A stretch of 64,000 nt of DNA from Tolypothrix sp. PCC 7712. Lineage in GTDB: Bacteria; Cyanobacteriota; Cyanobacteriia; Cyanobacteriales; Nostocaceae. Both the position numbers and the translations under genes were made by a program. The stretch covers positions 7,441,390 to 7,505,389 of the forward strand of contig NZ_CP063785.1 of the NCBI RefSeq assembly GCF_025860405.1, in the 5' to 3' direction. Below the pieces are notes generated by a model. The model saw only the letters and a program-made list of their open reading frames with translations, ran no database searches and had not been told where the DNA came from. Position 1 is the first letter of the stretch. Every line of letters starts with the position of its first letter. This document shows, piece by piece, positions 25,042-33,099 of the stretch.

Positions 25042-25324
25042 TTATGTAGGTACAGTTTGATACTTCAAATAATGAAGTAATAGTTTAACCGAGTATCTCA
25101 GCATTTCTTCTGTCTTAGAATAGCATAAAGTTTTGCGGTGAAGGCATACCAAATAATGTCTTAGTCTAGTGTTTTCATTTTCAACTCGTGTCATATATGT
25201 TTTACTTCAAGGGGCAACAAGCAAGTTAAAATGCTTGCTGTATAGGCTTCATAGCCTTTAACACGCTTCTTGGCTAAATCAAGTAGAAATTGAATTATCA
25301 GTTTTATCTCGCCAATGTTTAAAA
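25042..25324 (-). pseudogene. IS1-family transposase tail (frameshifted, 5' cut)
   Basis: Read on the minus strand, the frame ending at 25042 gives RVENENTRLRHYLVCLHRKT and CYSKTEEMLRYSVKLLLHYL, the standard C-terminus of a cyanobacterial IS1-type transposase. Further upstream the match continues in another frame (RVKGYEAYTASIL), so there is a frameshift near 25205. The word GGCGTTGCTGAAT at ~25012 is a likely terminal repeat. It is cut off by the left repeat of the next IS. Confidence 0.7.
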
Positions 25325-26910
25325 TTTGAGTTTAGACTAGACAGCAACAAATGACCCAGCAGTGCTGAGTTCATAAAACACAACCTTCAAGAATGAAGAT
25401 ATTTGACTGGAGTTTAGACTAAATGGAAGAGATGAAAGAGAAAAAGGGGATGTCTGATTGAAGACAGTCCCCCTTTCGGCAGAAGCTAAGAGAGAATCAC
25501 CTACTCTTATCTGCCAATATGAAACGTGCCAGACTCGAAGAATTTCGTCAAGCCGCCTATACGCATCTAAGCAAAGCACATGATGCAACATTTGAACTAA
25601 CAGATGCGATACTGTTGACCCGTAATGTCTACAGTCTGGCAGATTTATCGTTATCGCCAGTGTTTAGACGCAAATGGCCGAGTATCTATGAAGCGATACA
25701 AGATACCAAACCAGACCGCGAGAAATTAATGGAGTTATATATCAAGCAAATACCAACAGAAAAACGCATATTGTTGGCAGGAGATCATACAGCTTGGTCA
25801 CGCCCAGATGCGGTGACACTCAAAGAACGGACAATAGAACACAGTAGCACAGCGATCGCGGGAAATAAACCGATTACGATTGGGCAGGGATATAGTACTA
25901 TAGCTTGGATACCAGAGGATTCAGGAAGTTGGGCACTACCGCTGAGGCATGAACGGATTACCAGTTGGGACAATCCGATTGAGAAAGCAGTTGAACAACT
26001 CAAAAAGGTATGTGAATCAATGTCTGTTCGACCAATTTCGCTTTGGGACAGTGAATATGGTTGTGCGCCTTTCGTATTAAAGACAGCTAGTATAAAAGCC
26101 GATATCTTAGTTAGACTACGTTCAAATCTGTGTCTATGGGGCGCACCACCCGCTTACTCTGGCAAGGGTCGTCCTCGCAAGCATGGTGCTCAATTTAAAC
26201 TCAATGAACCCTCAACCTGGGGCGAAGTGGCATCTGTGCTGGAAGTAAATGACCCAAAATTGGGACGAGTTAAAGTCAGTCTGTGGGAAGATTTGCATTT
26301 TCGCAAAGCTGCTGCACGCCCAATGACGCTACTGAGGGTGGAACGTCTTGATCTTGATGGCAATTTGAGAGTATTAAGACCTTTGTGGTTGGCTTGGGCT
26401 GGGGAACAAATGCCACCATTGGATGAAGTTTGGCGATTGTACTTGCGCCGATTCACAATTGACCATTGGTATCGTTTTCTTAAGCAACGCTTACATTGGA
26501 CAGTACCAAAATTCAGTACTCCAGAACAATGTGAACATTGGAGTGACTTAATGCCGTTAATCACTTGGGAGTTATGGTTAGCTCGTGATATCGTTGCTGA
26601 TCATCCTCTTCCCTGGCAGAAGTCAATAGATAAATTGACCCCGGGACGAGTTGCTCAAGCTATGGGTGGAGTTTTCGCCGCGATTGGTACTCCTACCTCT
26701 CCACCCAAACCTCGTGGAAAGTCCCTTGGGTGGACACCAGGTAAAGCCCGTAACCGGAAAATACGATATCCAATTGTTAAAAAGACTGCTTCTAAACCAC
26801 GCAAAGAGGAACAAAAATCTGCTTAATCTCAAATATCTTCATTCTTGAAGGTTGTGTTTTATGAACTCAGCACTGCTGGGTCATTTGTTGCTGTCTAGTC
26901 TAAACTCAAA
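25325..26910 (+). mobile_element. Complete insertion sequence with 82-bp perfect inverted repeats
   Basis: Positions 25325-25406 and 26829-26910 are exact inverse complements over 82 bp (outer end TTTGAGTTTAGACTAGACAG). They enclose a single intact transposase gene. Perfect identity of such long ends indicates a recent or mobile copy. Flanks show no obvious direct target duplication, so the outer few bases may not all belong to the element. Confidence 0.88.
25519..26826 (+). CDS. DDE transposase (IS701/IS4-superfamily-like)
   Basis: A 435-aa transposase. Candidate catalytic acidic residues lie in LLAGDHTAWSRPD (~residue 88), SLWDSEYGCAP (~175) and a later glutamate in the WRLYLRRFTIDHWYRFLKQR region (~300-320), with a basic C-terminal tail (KPRGKSLGWTPGKARNRK). 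The ATG is 22 codons inside the frame region that starts after the left repeat. The full-length frame and perfect ends suggest it is active. The exact IS family cannot be fixed without ISfinder. Confidence 0.85.
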   Translation: MKRARLEEFRQAAYTHLSKAHDATFELTDAILLTRNVYSLADLSLSPVFRRKWPSIYEAIQDTKPDREKLMELYIKQIPTEKRILLAGDHTAWSRPDAVTLKERTIEHSSTAIAGNKPITIGQGYSTIAWIPEDSGSWALPLRHERITSWDNPIEKAVEQLKKVCESMSVRPISLWDSEYGCAPFVLKTASIKADILVRLRSNLCLWGAPPAYSGKGRPRKHGAQFKLNEPSTWGEVASVLEVNDPKLGRVKVSLWEDLHFRKAAARPMTLLRVERLDLDGNLRVLRPLWLAWAGEQMPPLDEVWRLYLRRFTIDHWYRFLKQRLHWTVPKFSTPEQCEHWSDLMPLITWELWLARDIVADHPLPWQKSIDKLTPGRVAQAMGGVFAAIGTPTSPPKPRGKSLGWTPGKARNRKIRYPIVKKTASKPRKEEQKSA

Positions 26911-27030
26911 CTGATAACCCAGTAGTGTTAACAATTCAGTTGCTAACCAATACTCAGATCCATCGGTATCAACCTGTTTAATTTGGTCAAATGGGCTGCT
27001 GTTACTTTCGTACTTTATAATTGCGTCCAT
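26911..27030 (-). pseudogene. N-terminal fragment of a BRO-N/antirepressor-like gene cut by the IS
   Basis: From ATG 27030 (GGAG seven bases before) the frame reads SSPFDQIKQVDTDGSEYW and ATELLTLLGYQ, the opening of a BRO-N/KilAC-type phage antirepressor domain, and then runs into the right end of the IS. On the far side of the IS (minus strand from 25324) a frame beginning FKHWRDKTDNSIST could be its continuation before a stop. So the IS appears to have split a prophage-type gene. The reading is plausible, but the far side is short. Confidence 0.5.
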
Positions 27031-27087
27031 ACGATCTCCAAAATTTTGACGCATGAAACTATCGCGGCATTGCAACCATGCCGTCAC

Positions 27088-27465
27088 AGATTTTTAAAGT
27101 TTTGTAACTAAATATAGCTACGCTAGTACATTGCTGATTAAAAACGCCATCGAGTGATAACTCTTCTTCTCTATGAAAGGCTATGCCAACGAGACGCTAC
27201 GATAACGTTAAGCTTCGGCTAACGCACTGTCCCCTGTCAGGTTATCGTCGCAGATTTTGGCGGAGGCATCGCTTTTAATTTTCTGCTAACATTCTTCGCT
27301 GTCTGGTAGATAATGCTTTCCTTTCTTTAGGTGGAACAATAGTTGATTTTCTGGAGAAGCTAGCAGCATCCTTAACCTATAAAAAAGTAATACATTCTCT
27401 ATCTAGCGAATGCGTCTAATTCCTATAAAAGTGATAGCAACGTTACAGAAATTATTTGCTTTGTT
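27088..27465. other. Intergenic gap with REP-like words
   Basis: No gene recognised. The segment around 27180-27225 contains words such as GCCAACGAGACGCTAC and GTTAAGCTTCGGCTAACGC that form short hairpins and recur as dispersed REP-like units in cyanobacteria. Confidence 0.5.
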
Positions 27466-27711
27466 TTAATCGAGCTTCCTTCCACTTTTTCGCTGAGTTG
27501 CAATAAAAGATTCGGATAATTCTTCGAGTGTGCATTGGTAAAGACGGATCAGCTGTAACGTTTCACTGGGGCTAAGGCTAGGGATATATGTTCCTGCCTC
27601 CCAAAATCGAATCGTGGAAACAGATTTACCTAACTCCACTGCTACCCGTTCAGCTGATAAACCAGCTTTCTCGCGCAACTCCTTTAAATCCATAAAAATA
27701 AGCAACTTCAA
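27466..27711 (-). CDS. XRE-family transcriptional regulator
   Basis: About 82 aa. The helix-turn-helix is LREKAGLSAERVAVELGKSV then STIRFWEAGTYIPSL, with a C-terminal helix of the Cro/C1 kind. The start is set by an unusually perfect ribosome site (GAGGAGGTGAT), which points to the TTG at 27711; GTG 27720 lies inside that site and ATG 27693 is too far. Just upstream are three copies of CTAGTTAACTAG, very likely its own operator, so it would be autoregulated and may also control the rightward region. Typical of a phage or plasmid repressor. Confidence 0.85.
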   Translation of the reverse strand: MKLLIFMDLKELREKAGLSAERVAVELGKSVSTIRFWEAGTYIPSLSPSETLQLIRLYQCTLEELSESFIATQRKSGRKLD

Positions 27712-27756
27712 CTTAATCACCTCCTCTAGATTACTGGTCTTGCTGCCTAGTCTAAT

Positions 27757-27832
27757 CTAGTTAACTAGTCAAGTCAATAGTAAGCTAGTCTAGTTAACTA
27801 GTATTATATAGTTGACAAGTCTAGTTAACTAG
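27757..27832. promoter_or_regulatory. Three phased palindromic operators CTAGTTAACTAG
   Basis: Perfect 12-bp palindromes at 27757-27768, 27790-27801 and 27821-27832. Spacing is 33 and 31 bp, about three helical turns, so bound dimers would lie on one face of the DNA. Extra half-sites (CTAGTCTA) lie between them. They sit 46-121 bp upstream of the XRE regulator start. Confidence 0.82.
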
Positions 27833-28098
27833 AGCATAGTGATAAATATAAGGGCAACGGAATTGCAAGCCGCCAGCACCCGAACGCTCAAAAGGTTTGC
27901 CAACTGAATCATCAAGTTGAACTCATTCAATTCACCCAAAACCCAATGCCACCGGGATTAGCAGCCGGAAGCCAAACTTGTAATGCTCAAGCCGCCGGAG
28001 ATGATTCCGATGACCTAACTAAGTCTGAAAAATTGGTTATTTATCGAATATACGTCCAGAATTCAAAGATTTGTACAGCTTCGCTGATTCTGTTGTGA
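27833..28098 (+). other. Open frame without start codon, possible decayed gene
   Basis: About 88 codons are open after the third operator (HPNAQKVCQLNHQVELIQFT, then MPPGLAAGSQTCNAQAAGDD). The only ATG is in the middle. Codon use looks protein-like, but I recognise no family. It may be the remnant of a gene once controlled by the operators. Confidence 0.3.
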
Positions 28099-28210
28099 GA
28101 GCATTTTGTCATTTGCACAGCGCTCTTTTGTACATCAAAAACAAAGGCGATCGCTAGCCCTGGAAAAGTTTGCGATCGCCTTTTACCCTTTTATCAAAGG
28201 AATATCTATT

Positions 28211-28912
28211 ATGACCTACAAAACACCTGCACAGCAAGCAATTTTCGCTTCTTTTGCTGTTGACGAACAAGCTCTAGCTCAAGCACAATTAGAGCAGCAC
28301 ATCACACAACAGGGTGAAGTTGTAGCACCCGAAGAATTCACCGTTGTCGAAATCACCTGCTACGACTATGAAATTTACGTTGGCGACAAACTAATAGCCA
28401 GCATCACCTACGATCATGACGACTTCGTGACCCAACGCTGGGTGGTCATGGTGAACTCAACCGAACAACATCGTGCAAACAGCTGGGCCAAGTGCCACAG
28501 CCACGTCGCTTGGCACTACAAGCAAGGCACACTGCCAGTGCAACAGCAGAAAGTTCCAGCCAATACAACTGGTAACGAAGTGATGGCACAAATTGCCTTG
28601 GAATGCGAAAAGTTTGGCTTTGAACTCCTCGATGACGGTATCTACAACAACGACAAAAAGCTAGGCTCGGCGGGATGCACTGACGGTCGCTGGTGGGTGG
28701 AAAGAGCATCATCTGGGCATCACAAGCAAGTGCCTTGTGATTCTGCATTCGATGCCGTGTGGTCGTTGTCGATGGTCGAAGTATTGCCTAGTCTCGAAAC
28801 TAGGTCTTGCGAGGAATTGTTGGATAAACCGTTTGATCAACTGACGAGCGAGGAATGGAAGCGGCTGATGGAGTACAGGCCACTTCCAGAGAGTATGGTG
28901 TTAATCGCGTAG
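28211..28912 (+). CDS. Hypothetical protein of cyanobacterial accessory DNA
   Basis: A 233-aa soluble acidic protein starting at ATG 28211 (AAAGGAAT ribosome site); an upstream ATG at 28106 extends the frame but has no site and includes noncoding-like sequence. It shows a repeated design: a KLIASITYDHDDFVTQRWVV segment, then KKLGSAGCTDGRWWVERASS, both strand-rich with tryptophans and followed by WAKCHSHVAWHY or a similar helix. This suggests two copies of a small domain. The family is not known to me. Context is prophage- or plasmid-like. Confidence 0.65.
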   Translation: MTYKTPAQQAIFASFAVDEQALAQAQLEQHITQQGEVVAPEEFTVVEITCYDYEIYVGDKLIASITYDHDDFVTQRWVVMVNSTEQHRANSWAKCHSHVAWHYKQGTLPVQQQKVPANTTGNEVMAQIALECEKFGFELLDDGIYNNDKKLGSAGCTDGRWWVERASSGHHKQVPCDSAFDAVWSLSMVEVLPSLETRSCEELLDKPFDQLTSEEWKRLMEYRPLPESMVLIA

Positions 28913-28926
28913 TTTAAGAGAGAATA

Positions 28927-28949
28927 TGGTGGGCGCATTGTGCCCACCA
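28927..28949. terminator. Hairpin TGGTGGGC-7nt-GCCCACCA
   Basis: An 8-bp perfect stem placed 15 bp after the preceding stop. There is no T run. A similar GGTGGGCGATGCCCAC word occurs near 20265, so it may be a dispersed repeat used as terminator. Confidence 0.5.
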
Positions 28950-29212
28950 CCTCCATATCATCACAATAAGTCGGACGTGAGAAGTCCTAAATTAAGAAGT
29001 AAAGCTCGCTGATTTGCGTTCAGCTTCGGCGATATCACAAATGGCAGCTAAATACATGAGGAGAGTGTTTTTAAATAAGCACTTCAATAAGAAAAAACTC
29101 TCCCGCCACTTGCTGTATGAGGGAATAGTTGCAATAACTCAAAAAAGTTAATCCATAAAAGTCAGAAACAAACCGCAACACTAAACTTCATCTTTGAGAG
29201 TTTTAAAAACTG

Positions 29213-29443
29213 ATGGATATCAAAACTATTGCTGTCACCTATCACAGAAAATTTAACTTAGGTGACTATGAATCGTTGGAATTGGGTTGCTCATTATGGG
29301 CACAAATCGACCCAGAAGAAGATGCAGAGGGCGTAACACAATTTTTATATCAACAAGCCAAAACCTCTGTGAAAGAAGCTGCCAGGACTGTAATTCAAGA
29401 ATCAATTCACCAGATGAATAAAGTCAAGATGCAAAAACAATAG
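29213..29443 (+). CDS. Small hypothetical protein
   Basis: A 76-aa protein, MDIKTIAVTYHRKFNLGDYE at the start and helical, basic at the end. The N-terminal half resembles small proteins adjoining single-strand-binding or phage genes in cyanobacteria, but no family can be named. It is followed, after an inserted four-helix-bundle gene, by another unknown gene (29888) that may be its original operon partner. Confidence 0.6.
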   Translation: MDIKTIAVTYHRKFNLGDYESLELGCSLWAQIDPEEDAEGVTQFLYQQAKTSVKEAARTVIQESIHQMNKVKMQKQ

Positions 29444-29451
29444 GAAGAATT

Positions 29452-29477
29452 AAGAAGTCAGAATTCAGGAGTCAGAA
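29452..29477. repeat. Left inverted repeat flanking the four-helix-bundle gene
   Basis: AAGAAGTCAGAATTCAGGAG-type repeat. The imperfect inverse complement is at 29829-29860, and a third related copy at ~30810-30850 stands before the intron. Confidence 0.6.
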
Positions 29478-29480
29478 TAA

Positions 29481-29846
29481 ATGAGACAACCAGCAAAAAC
29501 ATTTCAAGACTTGATAGTTTGGAAGAAAGCACATCAATTTGTTTTAACAGTTTACAAACTTACTAGTCAATTTCCTAAATCTGAAATATATGGCTTAACC
29601 TCTCAATTTAGAAGAGCAGCTATTTCAATTCCTGCAAATATAGCTGAGGGATTTAAAAAGAAAGGAACAGCAGATAAAGTAAGATTTATGAATATAGCAC
29701 AAGGTTCCTTAGAAGAGTGTCGTTATTATCTAATTCTTACTAAAGACCTTGGGTACGATGATACCTCACAATTAATGCTTCAACTTGAAGAAGTAAGTAA
29801 GTTACTGACAAGTTATGCTAATTCCATTCTGGCTCCTGGCTCCTGA
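29481..29846 (+). CDS. Four-helix-bundle protein (23S rRNA IVP/Avd-like family)
   Basis: A 121-aa protein of the family often annotated as four helix bundle protein. Conserved words are FQDLIVWKKAHQFVLTVYKL, FPKSEIYGLTSQFRRAAISI, PANIAEGF and EECRYYLILTKDLGY. Members occur in 23S rRNA intervening sequences and resemble the Avd accessory of diversity-generating retroelements. Here it lies between short inverted repeats that almost touch its start and stop codons, so the gene may move as a cassette. No DGR reverse transcriptase, TR or VR is recognisable nearby. Confidence 0.88.
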   Translation: MRQPAKTFQDLIVWKKAHQFVLTVYKLTSQFPKSEIYGLTSQFRRAAISIPANIAEGFKKKGTADKVRFMNIAQGSLEECRYYLILTKDLGYDDTSQLMLQLEEVSKLLTSYANSILAPGS

Positions 29847-29860
29847 CTTCTGAATTCTAG
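29829..29860. repeat. Right inverted repeat flanking the four-helix-bundle gene
   Basis: Contains GGCTCCTGACTTCTGAATTC, the inverse counterpart of the repeat at 29452-29477. It overlaps the last codons of the gene. Confidence 0.6.
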
Positions 29861-29887
29861 CCAAACTGAACTGGATGATTTTTAATT

Positions 29888-30742
29888 ATGCCTGAAATAA
29901 AACTCGGATTAGGTAATCCACCACAGCCAATTTATCTGTATGTAAAGAAATTAGAGGTTGATGGTCGGATTTATGCTTGGTATAACTGTGAGATTGAACA
30001 AGATAAAAAGATTCCTGTGGGACAAAGAGCATTAACAGGTTATGTTTTGGAGCTAAGATTAACAGATAAAGATTTCAAAGGCAAGGATAATCTAAAATTA
30101 GATATTGTTGTTCAAGCTGATGAAATTTATATCGTCCGCAGTGGCATTGAAACCAACTTTGCCAAATCATTCTTGTTAGCTGCATCTGTTGTGAAAGATT
30201 TTACTCAGCCTTTAATCATTGTTGCTACTCCAGGTGATGAAAATTCAGTTTTCTGCAATCTTTATGACGCTTTAACTAAAATCCGTATTCGTCGAGAATG
30301 GAATCCTAACGCTGACTGGGGAGCAATTATTCGTGATGTTCAATCTCAGTTAACTCCAACTTCAGATTCAGTCGATTATGCTCAATCTGCACAACCGCAA
30401 TCAAATCCAAAGCAAACTGCTGTAGCATCTGCAATACATTCCCAAGATTTGCGAGTCAAACAAATTCGGATTTTACTTAATTATCCACTTGATTTAATCA
30501 AAGAATGGTTACATTTTCAAGATGTTAGTAGTCCCAGTGAGCTTCATCACAGTAAAGTTGATGAGCTTGTAAAAACCATGTGTATTGCTTGGGCATCAGA
30601 CAAGTTTGACCACCCGAATCATGCTGCTAATTCCTATCAGAAACACGTTGTTAATGCTGTAGTTGATGGTGTGGATGAACTACAAGCAATTAAGGGATGG
30701 ATGCAGCAAGTTCAACAGCAGACTGTTGCACAGATGGTATAG
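29888..30742 (+). CDS. Hypothetical protein, two-part
   Basis: A 284-aa protein. Residues ~1-155 are beta-rich (IKLGLGNPPQPIYLYVKKLE, then LTGYVLELRLTDKDFKGKDN and IVVQADEIYIVRSGIETNFA) and could be a nucleic-acid-binding fold. A glutamine/serine linker (~155-185) leads to a helical tail (~190-280) with VKQIRILLNYPLDLIKEWL. I recognise no named family. It may belong with the small gene at 29213, separated by the inserted four-helix-bundle cassette. Confidence 0.6.
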   Translation: MPEIKLGLGNPPQPIYLYVKKLEVDGRIYAWYNCEIEQDKKIPVGQRALTGYVLELRLTDKDFKGKDNLKLDIVVQADEIYIVRSGIETNFAKSFLLAASVVKDFTQPLIIVATPGDENSVFCNLYDALTKIRIRREWNPNADWGAIIRDVQSQLTPTSDSVDYAQSAQPQSNPKQTAVASAIHSQDLRVKQIRILLNYPLDLIKEWLHFQDVSSPSELHHSKVDELVKTMCIAWASDKFDHPNHAANSYQKHVVNAVVDGVDELQAIKGWMQQVQQQTVAQMV

Positions 30743-31517
30743 ATACTCGCTGAAAAAAGACACATTTGGACAGGGCAACACTATTAAGTTGACAGCATAA
30801 ATTACCGAAGAATAATTCAGGAGTCAGGAGCCAGAATTCAGCATTGAATTCTGTGCGACTGATAGATGAATCGTGGTTTAAAGACCCTGATTTTAGACAT
30901 GGGGGTGCGATTCGTTCACTCGAAATGAGTAGAAATATTCAGGGATGAGTGACATTTGAGAGATAACCCTGATGGGGTGGAGTTCGCACTTTAATCTCTC
31001 TCAGATGATAACTGAATAACCATGAGGGTGACTCCAATTAATGAGAAGTCCCTCTCCGTAGGTGCAACGGTAACAGCATCATCCCTACGGTAGCGACTAG
31101 CCATCAATCCGTAAAGCGGGATGAAAAGGAGGTAAAACTGGTAGCCTAAACTGGTTCCCTTCGAGCATGAACCCATGAATAGCGAAAACAAAGATGCGTC
31201 GAGCCATCGTGACTAAAAACCAGCGAAATCAGGCTGAATGCGCTGGAGCCAAAAGGCAAAGGATAAGGGACTGGCAATTCCCCATTTGACCAGTAAGCAC
31301 TCCCAATAAACCCGGTGGATAGCATCATTCTAAAGGTTCTAACAATGGTTATTCGGAACGAAGTAACCTATCGCTGTCCTTGGTCGGTCGATACCAAGTA
31401 AGTGCTAACTGTATGCAGCGAAAAGGTGAGATTGAGTCAGAAGCGAATGCCTTGCTGTAACGGCAAGGATATGCTGACAGACTCACGGTGATTTGGAATG
31501 TAAAGTTATGAGTAGCA

Positions 31518-32860
31518 ATGCAAAAGTCTAATACACGAATCACTGCTCACAAACCTACTAAAAACGGTTTTCTTCCCCTGAAGATTAACCCAATCAGCAA
31601 GGAAAAGAGCAATGAATCGATGGGGGAATGGAAACACATCAACTGGCGAAAGCTGGAACGACGTGTTTTTAAGTTGCAAAAACGAATTTACAAAGCATCT
31701 CTTCGTGGTGATGTCAAAGCACTTCGCAGGCTCCAGAAGACGTTGATGAAGTCCTGGTCAGCAAAATGTTTATCGGTACGTCGGGTAACACAAGACAACC
31801 AAGGTAAAAAGACAGCAGGAGTGGACGGTATTAAGTTACTATCCCCAGAAGCACGTCTTAATTTAGTTGCCAAATTAAAACCCAACTCAAAGGTGAAACC
31901 GACACGACGGGTTTGGATTCCCAAACCAGGAACGGATGAGAAACGACCTTTGGGCATTCCCGTAATGAACGACCGAGCTTTGCAAGCGCTGTTCAAGCTG
32001 GTATTAGAACCAGAATGGGAAGCGCGATTTGAACCTAATTCATACGGGTTCAGACCTGGGCGCTCATGTCATGATGCAATTGAAGCCATATTTATTGCAA
32101 TTGTCCAGAAAAGCAAATATGTGCTTGATGCTGACATCGCAAAATGCTTCGACCGCATAGACCATAAAGCACTGCTAAGAAATACCACTCAAAACAGGGT
32201 TTCAAAACAATCATCACCCCAAGCAAAGAAAAGCAAAAGATACATTACCACCGAGTAGCAAGTATCATCAATGACCACAAAGCAGCGCCTCAAGTGGCGT
32301 TAATCAGCCGATTAAATCCGGTAATCACAGGATGGTCAAACTACTACTCAACAATGGTAAGTAAAGAGGCTTACTCTGACTTAGATAATCTCATGTATCG
32401 AAAGCTGAAAGCTTGGGCAAAACACCGCCACCCCAAGAAATCTGGGGGATGGGTGTCAAAGAAATATTGGCAAACCATCGGTGGTAATAATTGGGTATTC
32501 GCAACCAGCCATGAGGGTAAAAACCCGATGCGATTACGTTCTCATGCACAAACGCCAATAGTTAGGTATGTGAAAGTTAAAGGCGAAGCCAGTCCTTATG
32601 ATGGCAACCTAATTTACTGGAGTACAAGAATGGGTAAACACCCGGAAATGACCAAAAGAATGGCAACGCTCTTAAAGTCACAAAAAGGGAAATGTAGCCA
32701 CTGCGGATTGTACTTCCGAGAGGAGGATGTACTGGAGATTGACCACATAACCCCCAGAATTTTGGGAGGAAAAGACGAATACAAAAATCTACAGATACTA
32801 CATAAACACTGCCACGACGAAAAGACAACTGAAGATGGTTCAGTTGTGAAGTACACATGA
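31518..32860 (+). pseudogene. Group II intron reverse transcriptase/maturase-HNH, internal deletion
   Basis: The first frame (31518-32258) carries the RT N-terminus up to about motif 3: RRVWIPKPGTDEKRPLGIPV, YGFRPGRSCHDAIEAIF and VLDADIAKCFDRIDHKALL. Right after that the sequence jumps, in another frame from ~32183, to the maturase X region (GFKTIITPSKEKQKIHYHRV; NPVITGWSNYYSTMVSKEAY) and an HNH nuclease (CSHCGLYFREEDVLEIDHIT, HCHDEK) ending at 32860. The fingers-palm segment with the YADD catalytic site is deleted. The protein cannot reverse-transcribe; the X-HNH part could still be made from a start near 32294. Confidence 0.88.
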
Positions 32861-32880
32861 CAATGTGCCGAATCATTGAG

Positions 32881-32954
32881 GAGCCGTGTAATGGGAAACT
32901 ATTAAGCACGGTTTTGAAGACCAACGGGGTTGGTGACAACCTCGTTGAGTTTAC
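32881..32954 (+). ncRNA. Group II intron domains V and VI
   Basis: Domain V: stem GAGCCGTG/CACGGTTT with internal GGAAAC loop (32881-32915). Domain VI: CAACGGGGTTG/CAACCTCGTTG stem with a candidate branch-point A near the 3' end (about 32920-32954). Confidence 0.8.
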
Positions 32955-33099
32955 TAAAATAGAAAAGTTGCTAGAAGGCGCAAAGTAGTTTGCCGTTGGC
33001 GTTCGCGAAGCCTCTTGTTCGCGTAGCGTCTCCCCTTGGGAGAAGAGAAGAGAAGACATCGCCTACGATACAAGGAAATTTTGGCTTTGAAGAAAATAA

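Larger units (their letters stand above)
30853..32954 (+). mobile_element. Group II intron with defective reverse transcriptase
   Basis: The 5' end GTGCGACTGATAGATGAATC is the usual group II start. The 665 bp before the ORF are structured, including CCGTAAAGCGGGATGAAAAG typical of domains I-III. The 3' end has a domain V hairpin (GAGCCGTGTAATGGGAAACT, then AAGCACGGTTTT) and a domain VI stem ending in TTTAC. The 5' and 3' boundaries are assigned by motif, within a few bases. The ribozyme may still fold, but its own maturase is broken. Confidence 0.85.

Noticed and set aside
25325..26910. 82-bp repeats as MITE pair or CRISPR-like repeat
   Set aside because: They are inverted, exactly flank one transposase gene and therefore are IS ends.
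28106..28210. Upstream extension of the 28211 gene
   Set aside because: No ribosome site, different composition, and the AAAGGAAT site clearly serves ATG 28211.
29481..32860. Possible diversity-generating retroelement (Avd-like protein plus reverse transcriptase)
   Set aside because: The RT is a group II intron type with an HNH domain and its own ribozyme ends; no template/variable repeat pair is visible.
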